This document shows, piece after piece, positions 24,883 through 33,723 of a DNA stretch of 54,982 nucleotides. The stretch comes from Phycisphaerae bacterium (GTDB lineage Bacteria; Planctomycetota; Phycisphaerae; UBA1845). Numbering within the stretch: position 1 is the first letter of the stretch; each line of letters opens with the position of its first letter. A model generated the notes under the pieces. It made no database searches. It was not told where the DNA came from and saw only the letters and a program-made list of their open reading frames with translations. The DNA is taken from contig JAJDDX010000263.1 of the NCBI GenBank assembly GCA_029260055.1, positions 1 to 54,982 on the forward strand. Direction: 5' to 3'. Made by a program: the position numbers and the translations under genes.

Positions 24883-27657
24883 TTACGGACAATCGCCCGT
24901 GGCGGCGGGCAGCGGTGTCCCGAACCACGGCTCGAACGCACTTGCTCCGTTGAGTAGATCGATCAGCATGATGATGTCGGATGGATCGCAAATGCCGCTG
25001 TGATCCATGTCGCAACTGTAAAGACCCCACGGCGGTTGATGCACCTCGTTGAGCATGTCGATCAGCGAGATGATGTCGCCTGGGTCGGTCGCGACGTCCG
25101 CGTCGGCGTTGCCCGGATGCGCCGTAAGCGACGCCATCGCACCGGTTCCCGAATAGACCACCCTCGTCACGGCCCCGGCTGTGATGGGCCGGTCGAAGCG
25201 CAGCGTCGATGTGCAATCCCGGTGCGGCTCGACCGAGGCAATGGCGTTCGTGCCGACCTCGTCGCAGAGGGTCCAGCAGGTCGGATCGGCTTCGATCGGC
25301 GCGCGCACGTGCAGGCGGTCGATGCCGGATAGTCGGCCGGCGTGGTTCGCGTCATGTGGCTGGCGCGCGTCCACAACGCCGTCGGGCGGATCGAGCCAGT
25401 CGACCGTGCCGGCCGGGCATGTCGGCTGCCCTCCCGGATCGGGGCACAAGGGAGGAGCCGGGGATTCGAGCGTGAGGCGGTACAGTCCGTGCGTTTCCGG
25501 CGATGCCGACGCCAGCAAGACGTAGTAGGTTTCGCCGATGGTCAGGTCATGCAGGCAGACCGCGGCCTGACCGGCGGCGCATCCGCCGTCATCGATGCAA
25601 CCGATCGGCACGAGCGAGTTGCACGCGGCCTCGTCGGTCGAATGATCCAACGCACGGAAGACCTGGATCAGTGAGTCGGTCGCCGCTGGGTCGCCCGTCA
25701 AACAGGTATCGACCCGCGCGGACGTGTGCGTGGCGGTGAACTTGGCCCACACGCCTCCGGTCGCGGGGAGCGCGGGTCCATCGGGGTGACAGCAGAACGC
25801 CTCAGTCTCTTCCGTCGTCGCGGTCCCGTTCCACAGGTCCGTGGCGCCGTTTGCCGCACAGGTGTCGCCGGCCTGGCAGTCTCCGTCGGTTTCGCAGCGC
25901 TCGCCGGTGACGGCACAGTGGTTGAGCGACAGGGCGCCCCGTAGCGGATCTGGGTCATGGCAATCGTCGTAGCTCAGGTCGAGGTCGCGGCAGCCCATCG
26001 GGGCGACGACCCACTCGATGCAGATGCTGTCCCATTCGACCTCGCAGCAGTAGGGGTCCTGCCCGCAAACTAGCTCACAACAATCGGGTGATGAGCATCC
26101 GGGTGTGCCGTTCGGCAGCTCGCAGGCGCCCGTGGCGTATTGGCATGCCCACCGCACACAACCTTGTTCGGGATCGCCGCAGAAAGACGGCGCCTGCCAG
26201 ACCCCGGGGTTCCCCTGGTCGTCAACGATCGCTTCGCACACCGACCGCGCCAGGTCAAGGCAAACTTCGCCCATCGGTGCGCTCGGCGGCGTGCAGCAAG
26301 CAGCGAGATCGCACGGCGGACCGGCGGGGTCCGCGGCGTTGCAGGACGCCCCTTGCACCCAGGATTTGTGAGGGCCGATGCAGCTCGGCGCCGTCGTCTC
26401 GCCACAGGCGGGTACATTTGAGTCGGTTCGGTCGCAGCAGGCGCCGAGGGGCGAAGAGCCCAGGCAACGGACAGTCACGGCCATGCCGACGTAGTACCCC
26501 GGAAGAGAACTGACCAGGCACTCGTCGGTCTCATCGATAACGACGCCGTAGTACTCCCCGGTATAGCCCAGTTCGGCCTCGCCGGCGAGTGGCGTGCCGG
26601 CATCGCGGTCGAAGCTGTATGCCAGCCAGAACTCCGCCCCACCGCCCAGGTCGATACCGCCTGGGAAATCGAAACGCACGAAGGAAGGCGTCCCGTCCGC
26701 CACGAACGTCGCCGTGCTGCGCGTGCCCGGGATGGCGGCGCCCGACCCACAGGTGTGGAACAACTCGGTCGTTACGACTGTGATGCCTCCTCCGGTGCCC
26801 ACCACACCGAATTCAAAGCTGCTGAGCACGCAGTCGCTGACGACCAGCTCGAAGTCGTCCGCCCACCAAAACCCGGCAGGTAGAACCCAAACGTCTCCGT
26901 CGAGTTCCGTGTTGGCGTAGACAAGATACTCGGTCTCGAACGGCGGCTCGCACCAGACGCGGGCGTGGAAGCCCGCGTAGAGATCGGTCCCCGAAAAACG
27001 AGCGGCGCAAGGCGAATACACCATGTCGTAGACGTTGTCCGTATAGCCCGTATCCGCGTGCCGACCGAAGATCCATCCGGGTTCCTGCCGATCAAACGAA
27101 GCACCGATCCAGAAGCGATTGCCGGTCGAGACAGGTGATGACGACAGGTCGACAAAAATGAAGTGAAGGCCGTCATGGTCCGTCGCCACCGAACCCTGCG
27201 TGCCGGGGATCGGTTCCCCTCCGCCGTTCGGGCAGCCGTCGTAGATGGCGAAATCGACGGTGAAGCCGGGGCCACTGCCGTCACCGCCGCCGGCGACACC
27301 GATTTCAAAACCGTTGATGCTGCAACCGTCGATGGCGACCGTCAGGATGTCGTCGGCGATCCGGATATTCGGAGGCAAGGCGAGGAACACGTCCGGCGAC
27401 GGCGTGTTTGAATAGACGAGGTTCTCACCGCCGCGGTCGCCCGCGCGCAGGCGATGCTCGCCCGAACCGGGGTCGTAGTAGTGCCGCTCTATCAGAGCCC
27501 CGGCCGGCACCTCGGTGACTGTCGCCGGGGGTTCGATTTCGGGTGCTCCGATCGCGGTGGACACCGCACAGCCCACGGCCAGCGTAAGGGTGATCAACCA
27601 ATCGGACCTTCCCTTCCGGAGGCTGCACGCCGCGATTCCACTACGATGTCCAGCCAT
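24883..27657 (-). CDS. Secreted Cys-rich dockerin-like protein, array copy G
   Basis: 924 aa; GGGAG at 27665-27669 precedes the ATG by 7 bases. Signal peptide with WLITLTLAVGCAVSTAIGA. Modules: two beta-rich, Cys-rich repeats (GACCDR, AACCTPP, DCCELVCGQDPYCC), an insert CETDGDCQAGDTC, one PPC-like module (WAKFTATHTSARVDTC), DGVVDARQPH, dockerin-like pair with CDMDHSGICDPSDI, end GDCP. Spacers on both sides are exactly 110 bases. Function unknown; surface or secreted location inferred from the signal peptide and dense cysteines. Confidence 0.86.
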   Translation of the reverse strand: MAGHRSGIAACSLRKGRSDWLITLTLAVGCAVSTAIGAPEIEPPATVTEVPAGALIERHYYDPGSGEHRLRAGDRGGENLVYSNTPSPDVFLALPPNIRIADDILTVAIDGCSINGFEIGVAGGGDGSGPGFTVDFAIYDGCPNGGGEPIPGTQGSVATDHDGLHFIFVDLSSSPVSTGNRFWIGASFDRQEPGWIFGRHADTGYTDNVYDMVYSPCAARFSGTDLYAGFHARVWCEPPFETEYLVYANTELDGDVWVLPAGFWWADDFELVVSDCVLSSFEFGVVGTGGGITVVTTELFHTCGSGAAIPGTRSTATFVADGTPSFVRFDFPGGIDLGGGAEFWLAYSFDRDAGTPLAGEAELGYTGEYYGVVIDETDECLVSSLPGYYVGMAVTVRCLGSSPLGACCDRTDSNVPACGETTAPSCIGPHKSWVQGASCNAADPAGPPCDLAACCTPPSAPMGEVCLDLARSVCEAIVDDQGNPGVWQAPSFCGDPEQGCVRWACQYATGACELPNGTPGCSSPDCCELVCGQDPYCCEVEWDSICIEWVVAPMGCRDLDLSYDDCHDPDPLRGALSLNHCAVTGERCETDGDCQAGDTCAANGATDLWNGTATTEETEAFCCHPDGPALPATGGVWAKFTATHTSARVDTCLTGDPAATDSLIQVFRALDHSTDEAACNSLVPIGCIDDGGCAAGQAAVCLHDLTIGETYYVLLASASPETHGLYRLTLESPAPPLCPDPGGQPTCPAGTVDWLDPPDGVVDARQPHDANHAGRLSGIDRLHVRAPIEADPTCWTLCDEVGTNAIASVEPHRDCTSTLRFDRPITAGAVTRVVYSGTGAMASLTAHPGNADADVATDPGDIISLIDMLNEVHQPPWGLYSCDMDHSGICDPSDIIMLIDLLNGASAFEPWFGTPLPAATGDCP

Positions 27658-27767
27658 TTTTCGACTCCCGACTCGAACGGGACGCCCGGCAGCCGGCGCT
27701 ACCCCGCGCCGAACGAGCGCCTGATCGTGGACTCATCCGTGACGCCGACGCGCGACCGCGTCGCGTT

Positions 27768-30524
27768 TTAGGGACAACCTCCCGTGGCAGTGGGCAGTTC
27801 GGTCCCGAACCACGGTTCGAACTCGCCCGCACCGTTGAGAAGGTCAATGACGCCGATGATGTCCGACGGATCGCAGACACCACTGTCATCCATGTCGCAA
27901 CTGTAAAGACCCCATGGCGCTGGATTCACTTCGTTGAGTACGTCGATCAGCGCGATGATGTCGCTCGGATCGGTCGCACCGTTCGCGTCGACGTTACCCG
28001 GATGCGCCGTAAACGAGGCGGGTGTACCGTCGCCGGTATAGACGACCCTGGTCACCACCGCGGCTGTGATCGCCCGGTCGAAGTGCAGCGTCGATGTGCA
28101 GTCGCGGTGCGGCTCGACCGAAGCGATTCCGTTGCCGCCGTCGTCACAGAGCGTCCAGCAATCCCTATGCGTGCCGACGGGTCCGAGCACGGTAACGGCA
28201 TCAATACCGCGCAGCCGGTTCACGTCGTACATGTCATGTGGCTGGCGGGCGTCCACCACGCCGTCGGGCGGATCGAGCCAGTCTATCGACCCGGCCGGGC
28301 ACCCGGGCAGGTTCCCTCCTGACAGGCAAGGCTGATTGTCGTAGGAATAGAGGCTTACGAGATAATGCCCGGCGGAATCCGCTGACTTTGACGCCAGCAA
28401 CACATAGTAGGTTTCGCCAACCGTCAGGTCGTACAGAAAGACCTTCGCTTGCCCGGCGTTCGAGCAGTCGAAGTCGTCGTTGCAGCCGATAGGAATCAGC
28501 GAGTTGCAGGCTGCTTCTTCACTCGAGTGATCCGACGCGCGGAAAACCTGAATCAGCGCGTCGGAGGCGTTGTCGTCTTGGGTGGAGCAGCTCGATACTT
28601 GTGCGCAGACGCCCGTGGCCGTGAACTTCGCCCACACGCCTCCGAATGCGGGCGTGCCAGGCCCGTCCGGGTGGCAGCAGAAGCCCTCCTCCGCGCCGCT
28701 GGTGGCCCCGGTGTTTCTCAGCTCCACGCCCCCGTCTGCCTGGCAGCGCTGACCGGCCGGACAGTCCGCGTCGCTTGCGCACTGCTCTCGGCTGACGGAG
28801 CATTCGTTCAGCATGAACGCGCCCGTGTACGGGTCCGGGTCATAGCAGTCGTCGGTGGAGGCAGGCAGGTTGATACAGCCACTCGGGCTGAGGGCTCGCT
28901 CTGCGCAAGTGCTGTCCCATTCGAACGTGCAGCAGAACGAATCCTGGTCGCAAATCCTGTCGCAGCAACTCGGGATATTACAGCCCGGTGTGCCGTTCGA
29001 CACATCGCATACCCCCTCGGCGTGTCGGCAAACCCACCGGATGCAATCCTGGCCCGGACTACCGCAGTATTGCAGCTCCTGCCACTCGGACGGATTGCCC
29101 TGCTCGTCGACCATGGCCTCGCAATCCTGTTGAGGCAACTCGACACAGGTCTCGCCATAGGGTGAGTTCGGCGGGGTGCAGCACCCCCCTACGTCGCATG
29201 GAGCGCCGTCCGGTTCGCACACGGTGCCCTGCACCCACAGTTTGAGCGGACCGAGGCACTGATACGGAATGGTCTCGCTGCACGTGATGGAGCCGGGAAC
29301 GGACCTGTCGCAGCAGGCACCTACCGGCACTTGACCGCGGCAGTAGACGTTGATCGCCAAGCCCGCATGGGGATCACCACCGAACATGAACAGGTCGCAA
29401 CCCTGGCCATCGTCGCTCTGAACTGCGAACGAGTCCTCCGTGAAACCGACAGTGGCGCGCCCCGAGAAGATAACGTCCGCAGCGCGATCGAACTTGAATG
29501 CCACCCAATACTGATTGCCCGGTCCTAGGTTCACGGGCGCCGAAGGTACGAACTCGACGAAGGAGCGTCCGCCATAGGCTCCGAACTGCTCCGTGGCTCG
29601 CGTGCCCTCGACCGCGAACGCCGGTTCGCATTGCGTGCGAAGTTCCGCGGTGACGGTGATGCCTCCGCCGCCGGTAGCCGTGGCGGCGATCTCGTAGCGG
29701 CCCAGGAGGCAGTCATCGACGATCAATTGGATGTCGTCCATGATCCACCGCTCCGCGGCTCCCGGGTATGTCATGCCTGTCAGGTCGTTGTTGACGTACG
29801 CGGCGAATTCGACGTCAAATGGCTGCTCACACGCCACGCGGGCGTCGAAACCGGCATATAGCCCGGTCCCCGCGAAGCTCGCCGTACACGACGTGTACGG
29901 AATATCGTAGATGTCATCCGTAAAGCCGACTTCCGCCGGCGTCCCTACGAGCCAACCCGGCCCCGCGCGGTCAAAGCTCACACCGATCCAGAAGGTCGCG
30001 TTCACGTAGACGGGATTGGCGTCCAAATCCACGATGATGCCGACAATTCCGTCGTGCGTGGATGTGAACGAACCCTCGGTGCCGGGCACCATCTGGCCAC
30101 CGCCGCTTGGACAGCCGTCGTAGATGGCGAAGTTGGTCGTGAACCCACTGCCGCCGCCGTCACCGCCGCCCGCCACTTTGATCTCGTAGTAGTTGACGTT
30201 GCAGCCTGATACCGCGATCGTCGTGATGTCATCGGCGATCAGCAGGTTCGCCACGGGAACGGGAATATAGGCGACCGGAGGAGGCTCATTGACGTAGACC
30301 AGATCAAGCGGAGGCAAGCCGGCGGCGACAAGCCGATGCTCACCGGTGCCAGGGTGGTAGTAATGCCGCTCCGCCAGCGCCCCTGGGGGAATCGGCACAG
30401 CCTCCGCCGCCCACATCGCGTCACTCGAGACATTGCCATCCGCCCCATTCATCTCCTCTACTGCCACACTAGTGACACTGCACGAAAGGAACACCATCCA
30501 CCCGAAGTGTACGCTCGCTGCCAT
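27768..30524 (-). CDS. Secreted Cys-rich dockerin-like protein, array copy H (first in transcription order)
   Basis: 918 aa from the ATG at 30524, which has GGAGG at 30531-30535; an upstream ATG at 30581 adds 19 residues before the signal peptide and has no such site. Modules: two beta-rich (module 1 with GGGDGGGSGF), Cys-rich repeats (GACCDR, GCCTPP, SCCDRICDQDSFCC), insert CASDADCPAGQRC, PPC-like module in which the usual TSARVDTC is CAQVSSC, DGVVDARQPH, dockerin-like pair with CDMDDSGVCDPSDI, end GGCP. It is the promoter-proximal gene of the array and lies about 180 bases after a putative promoter. Confidence 0.86.
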   Translation of the reverse strand: MAASVHFGWMVFLSCSVTSVAVEEMNGADGNVSSDAMWAAEAVPIPPGALAERHYYHPGTGEHRLVAAGLPPLDLVYVNEPPPVAYIPVPVANLLIADDITTIAVSGCNVNYYEIKVAGGGDGGGSGFTTNFAIYDGCPSGGGQMVPGTEGSFTSTHDGIVGIIVDLDANPVYVNATFWIGVSFDRAGPGWLVGTPAEVGFTDDIYDIPYTSCTASFAGTGLYAGFDARVACEQPFDVEFAAYVNNDLTGMTYPGAAERWIMDDIQLIVDDCLLGRYEIAATATGGGGITVTAELRTQCEPAFAVEGTRATEQFGAYGGRSFVEFVPSAPVNLGPGNQYWVAFKFDRAADVIFSGRATVGFTEDSFAVQSDDGQGCDLFMFGGDPHAGLAINVYCRGQVPVGACCDRSVPGSITCSETIPYQCLGPLKLWVQGTVCEPDGAPCDVGGCCTPPNSPYGETCVELPQQDCEAMVDEQGNPSEWQELQYCGSPGQDCIRWVCRHAEGVCDVSNGTPGCNIPSCCDRICDQDSFCCTFEWDSTCAERALSPSGCINLPASTDDCYDPDPYTGAFMLNECSVSREQCASDADCPAGQRCQADGGVELRNTGATSGAEEGFCCHPDGPGTPAFGGVWAKFTATGVCAQVSSCSTQDDNASDALIQVFRASDHSSEEAACNSLIPIGCNDDFDCSNAGQAKVFLYDLTVGETYYVLLASKSADSAGHYLVSLYSYDNQPCLSGGNLPGCPAGSIDWLDPPDGVVDARQPHDMYDVNRLRGIDAVTVLGPVGTHRDCWTLCDDGGNGIASVEPHRDCTSTLHFDRAITAAVVTRVVYTGDGTPASFTAHPGNVDANGATDPSDIIALIDVLNEVNPAPWGLYSCDMDDSGVCDPSDIIGVIDLLNGAGEFEPWFGTELPTATGGCP

Positions 30525-30581
30525 CACTCGCCTCCACGTCGCTCTCGAGACCTGATTGACGCCAATCCCCGGATTGCACAA

Positions 30582-30850
30582 GTAACGCGAAATGCGTTGT
30601 CATTTGCGCGCCGGGACCGCTGAGCCGTCTCCCCCGATTGCGGCGTCTGCGATGTGCCCCGAAATGTACCCCGGGCATTGTTGCGCCGCAGACCGCCCCA
30701 GTCCCATAAACACTATAGGCGCTTGTTATCAGACAGATCAAGAATGGATTCAATTCTGGGGTTGGAAGCGGACGCGCGTCATTCGTCGAGACGGGCGAGG
30801 TAGGCCCGGGCGCGACCGGGCAGCCGGCCACACCAGCTCGACCGAAGCCC
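30582..30850. other. Upstream region of the eight-gene array
   Basis: No supported gene. It is less GC-rich than its surroundings around 30700-30760, where the putative array promoter lies. Confidence 0.5.
30712..30741 (-). promoter_or_regulatory. Putative sigma70-type promoter of the array
   Basis: On the minus strand TTGATC (30741-30736) and TATAGT (30717-30712) are 18 bases apart, a good match to -35/-10 elements in an unusually AT-rich spot. Transcription would begin near 30705 and leave a leader of about 180 nt before copy H. Confidence 0.45.
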
Positions 30851-30853
30851 GGT

Positions 30854-30895
30854 AAAAAAAGAGATACCGGACGGCCGAAGCTGTCCGGTATCTCT
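30854..30895 (-). terminator. Rho-independent terminator (minus strand)
   Basis: Stem 30860-30872 with 30883-30895 (13 bp, GAGATACCGGAC core), 10-nt loop, then seven T on the minus strand (30860-30854). It ends transcription coming from lpxA or from the candidate small RNA and insulates the array. Confidence 0.9.
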
Positions 30896-30977
30896 CGGAG
30901 GGGAAAGAAGCGTCTTGAAACGCGTTGTTCTCTCACTTTAACGGGCGAGGCGCGACCGAACCGTGCCTTATCGCCAC
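30854..30977 (-). ncRNA. Candidate small RNA, about 120 nt
   Basis: A promoter-like pair (TTGCCT at 31012-31007, AATAAT at 30989-30984, 17-base spacer) points into a stretch ending in a perfect 13-bp terminator hairpin and seven T. In between, read on the minus strand, are a small hairpin (GCG TTTCAAGA CGC) and an unpaired TTTCCCCTCC tract complementary to Shine-Dalgarno sequences. No open frame of note fits. The alternative is that this is simply the 3' end of the lpxA transcript, whose stop is about 250 bases upstream. No known RNA family is recognised. Confidence 0.4.
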
Positions 30978-30983
30978 CAATAT

Positions 30984-31012
30984 ATTATTGGCACCTGAGC
31001 CGCTCCAGGCAA
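30984..31012 (-). promoter_or_regulatory. Putative promoter of the candidate small RNA
   Basis: TTGCCT, 17 bases, AATAAT on the minus strand. The -10 lies inside the perfect palindrome CCAATATATTATTGG (30977-30991), which could also be a protein-binding site. Confidence 0.4.
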
Positions 31013-31145
31013 TGCGGTTTTTGCGCCATATTGCGTATCTGACACGAAACGACGATCGCCCAGCCCGCCACGAAGCCGCCTGCACCCGATAAAACCGGCC
31101 ACTTCGGCGGAGTATTCCCCATTCGCCGAAAATGAGGCGTTACGA

Positions 31146-31925
31146 TCAGCTTCTCGCACGCCCGGCGAAGCCTCGCTGGCTGTCGCGTTGGACGAACGCG
31201 AGGATGCGCTTTGCCGGCTCGGAGTCCGCCTCGCACGCCAGCCGGGCCACCGCGTCGGCAAAGGGCTCATGCCGGAAGAAGAGTGTGCGATAAGCCTGGC
31301 GAAGAGAAAGCATCTCCTCGGGGGTCATTCCCGCGCGCCGCAAGCCTACCTTGTTTAGCCCAACGACTTTGCCGTCCGCGTCGACCATGGCGTAGGGCGG
31401 GATATCCTGCGATACGCGAGCGTTGCCGTGGACCATCACCCGGCTCCCCACGTGAACGAACTGGTGCACGCCCGCACCGCCTCCGAAGACGGCGTCATCG
31501 CCGACCTCGACATGGCCTGCCAGCATCACATTGTTGATCAGCGTCACGCGGTCACCAATTCGACAGTTATGCGCGACGTGCGAACCACTCAGCAGGAAGC
31601 AACCCTCGCCAACGGCCGTTTCCGACTCCGGGATCGTCCCGCGGTGTATCGTCACGTATTCACGGAGCACGCAGTTGGCGCCGACCCGACAGTAGGTCCG
31701 CTCGCCCGTGTATCCCGTATCCTGAGGTTCGTGCCCGACGATGACACCCGGATGAAGTACGCACGCCTCGCCGATCTCCGTCCACCCGGTCAGAAAGACG
31801 TTGTGATAGAGCCGGCAGCCCGCGCCGATGCGCACGTGGCCCTCGATCACACAGTACGGGCCGATCTCGACGCTGTCGTCGACTTCGGCCTTCGGATCGA
31901 TGATTGCGGTAGGGTGAATCTTCAC
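31146..31925 (-). CDS. lpxA: Acyl-ACP:UDP-N-acetylglucosamine O-acyltransferase (LpxA)
   Basis: 259 aa, normal length. Catalyses the first step of lipid A synthesis, attaching a hydroxyacyl chain to UDP-GlcNAc in the cytoplasm. Seen: left-handed beta-helix hexapeptide repeats from residue 2 (IHPTAIIDPKAEVDDSVEIG), GSHVAHNC with the catalytic base His119 (E. coli His125) and His116, then NNVMLAGHVEVGD, HQFVHVGS and GLNKVGLRRAG, and a helical C-terminal part with LRQAYRTLFF. Co-directional with the uracil-DNA glycosylase 21 bases upstream and probably cotranscribed. No lpxD, lpxB or fabZ lies beside it, unlike the proteobacterial cluster. Confidence 0.95.
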   Translation of the reverse strand: MKIHPTAIIDPKAEVDDSVEIGPYCVIEGHVRIGAGCRLYHNVFLTGWTEIGEACVLHPGVIVGHEPQDTGYTGERTYCRVGANCVLREYVTIHRGTIPESETAVGEGCFLLSGSHVAHNCRIGDRVTLINNVMLAGHVEVGDDAVFGGGAGVHQFVHVGSRVMVHGNARVSQDIPPYAMVDADGKVVGLNKVGLRRAGMTPEEMLSLRQAYRTLFFRHEPFADAVARLACEADSEPAKRILAFVQRDSQRGFAGRARS

Positions 31926-31946
31926 GGGTATTCCCTAGTGAGCATG

Positions 31947-32705
31947 TCAGGCCTGCCCCGACTGAGGCAACCCGAGCCGCTCCATGACCAATTGGATGTC
32001 GTCCCAAGTCTTCCGCTTCTCGCCGGGACTCCGAAGCAGGTAGGCCGGGTGATACGTGGGCATCAGCGGAATCGACGGCCCCACGCCGGTGGTACCCGAG
32101 ACGAAGTACTCGTGGAATCGGCCACGCAGCTTACCTATCGACTGAGCCGTATTGAGCAACGTCTTCGCCGCCGGCGAACCGAGCGCGATCATGACCTCGG
32201 GCTGAATGATCGCGATCTGCTCCTGCAAATAGGGACCGCACGCCAGAATCTCGTCCGCCGAGGGGTCGCGGTTATTCGGCGGCCGGCACTTGAGCACGTT
32301 GCAGATGAATACGTCGTCCCGGCTGATCCCCATGCCGGCAACGATCATCTTAGTCAGAAGCTGGCCGGCCTTACCCACGAACGCCAGGCCCTGCTTGTCC
32401 TCTTCGTAGCCGGGCGCCTCTCCGACGAAGACGAGCCTCGCGCCGGCGCTGCCCTGACCGAACACCGTTCGTGTGCGCGTCTGGCACAGATCGCACTTCT
32501 TGCAGGCCTTGACCTGCTGCTCATTCAGAGCCTGAAGCCGCTCCGCCTTGCCGCCGGTGTCAGCGGGGCCTGCCGCGGCGCCGGCCCGCGGTCTGCCGCC
32601 CGCCGGCGCGGGCGGCAGCATGGGCACAGCCCGCGCGCCCAGGAGCCGATCGCTCATGAGCTGCTGCCGCAACGCCGCACGCACATTGACTGAATCCGTG
32701 GCCAA
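31947..32705 (-). CDS. Family 4 uracil-DNA glycosylase (iron-sulphur type)
   Basis: 252 aa. Removes uracil from DNA in base-excision repair. Seen: motif 1 GEAPGYEED (95-103), motif NVLKCRPPNNRDP, and motif 3 MPTYHPAYLLR (215-225). Four-Cys iron-sulphur pattern: Cys68 and Cys71 in ACKKC, then Cys140 and Cys156 (spacing 15); Cys74 is also close. Residues 1-60 are a Pro/Ala/Gly-rich N-terminal extension, common in this family and probably flexible. Upstream of lpxA and divergent from the hydrolase at 32802. Confidence 0.94.
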   Translation of the reverse strand: MATDSVNVRAALRQQLMSDRLLGARAVPMLPPAPAGGRPRAGAAAGPADTGGKAERLQALNEQQVKACKKCDLCQTRTRTVFGQGSAGARLVFVGEAPGYEEDKQGLAFVGKAGQLLTKMIVAGMGISRDDVFICNVLKCRPPNNRDPSADEILACGPYLQEQIAIIQPEVMIALGSPAAKTLLNTAQSIGKLRGRFHEYFVSGTTGVGPSIPLMPTYHPAYLLRSPGEKRKTWDDIQLVMERLGLPQSGQA

Positions 32706-32801
32706 ACGCTTCCTCCTGTCTGCCGCGCGGTCTCGATCGCTCCGAACCGAGCCGAAGCCGCCACCGAATATCGCGTGAAGTCATCCCGGGTTCAAGCTAC
32801 G

Positions 32802-33647
32802 ATGCCGCCAATGGCTGATTTCGTTGAAATCTCGTTGGAACTGGCGGACGGATACACCGGCTACGCCCGCTACTGGGCTCCGGACGAGCCGCGCGGAGCG
32901 GTGCTCTATCATCACGGGATCCAATCCCACTGCGGCTGGTACGAAACCTCAGCCAGGCGGCTCGCGGAGGCTGGTTTCGCCGTCCTCCAGGTCGACCGGC
33001 GGGGTAGCGGGCGGAATCAGCAGGATCGCGGCCACGCCGAGTCGGTGGATCAGTTGATCGGCGACGCGGCGGCCGCCCGTGACGAGCTATTCCGCCGATC
33101 CGGTTTCACCAAGTATCACGTCGTCGGCGTGAGCTGGGGCGGCAAGCTCGCAGCAGCCGCCCACGTCATGCATCCCGAGAACGCCCTGAGCCTCTCGCTC
33201 GTGACGCCTGGCCTGTTCCCCATGATCGGCGTCTCCCGCGGTGCGGCCGCCAAGATCGGCTTCGCCATGCTCTACGAGCCCCACAAGCGCTTCGACATCC
33301 CGCTCAACGACGCGGAGCTCTTCACCACGACGCCGCAATGGCAGGAGTTCTTCCGCACGGACGAACCCACGCTCCGACAGTGTACAGCCGGTTTTTATCT
33401 TGCATCTCGGCGAATGGACCGCGTCTTCGCCAAGCTGACCAAGGCTCCGCCCGTCCCGATCCACCTGTTCCTCGCCGGCGATGAGCGGATCGTCGACAAC
33501 GAAAAGACCGCCGCCTTCATCCGCGATCTTCATTGGCCGAACTGCCGGATCACGAAGTACGACACCGCCCGCCACTCGCTGGAGTTCGAAGGCGATCCGG
33601 AGATCTACTTCCGCGATCTAGTAGCGTTTGTCGCCGAGCGTAGCTAA
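32802..33647 (+). CDS. Alpha/beta hydrolase, serine aminopeptidase S33 / monoacylglycerol lipase type
   Basis: 281 aa from the ATG at 32802; a GTG at 32775 and an ATG at 32811 are other in-frame starts, none with a good ribosome site. Seen: the oxyanion-side motif YHHGIQSH, the nucleophile elbow GVSWGGK (Ser111 with this start), the acid in LAGDERIVD (Asp227) and the base in TARHSLEFE (His258), in the normal order for a lysophospholipase or monoglyceride lipase. No signal peptide, so cytoplasmic. A lipid ester is the likely substrate by family; this is not proven. It reads away from the glycosylase and toward the six-gene family. Confidence 0.85.
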   Translation: MPPMADFVEISLELADGYTGYARYWAPDEPRGAVLYHHGIQSHCGWYETSARRLAEAGFAVLQVDRRGSGRNQQDRGHAESVDQLIGDAAAARDELFRRSGFTKYHVVGVSWGGKLAAAAHVMHPENALSLSLVTPGLFPMIGVSRGAAAKIGFAMLYEPHKRFDIPLNDAELFTTTPQWQEFFRTDEPTLRQCTAGFYLASRRMDRVFAKLTKAPPVPIHLFLAGDERIVDNEKTAAFIRDLHWPNCRITKYDTARHSLEFEGDPEIYFRDLVAFVAERS

Positions 33648-33723
33648 CCGCCCCTCAGCCATATCGCGTGTTAACAGATCGCCCGTATGACCGTCCCATT
33701 GGTAAAGGGGATTCCGCGCCGTG

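Noticed and set aside
6252-30524. The array as a cellulosome or polysaccharide-utilisation locus
   Set aside because: Dockerin-like tails are present, but no cohesin, carbohydrase, SusC/D or CBM could be recognised in the window.
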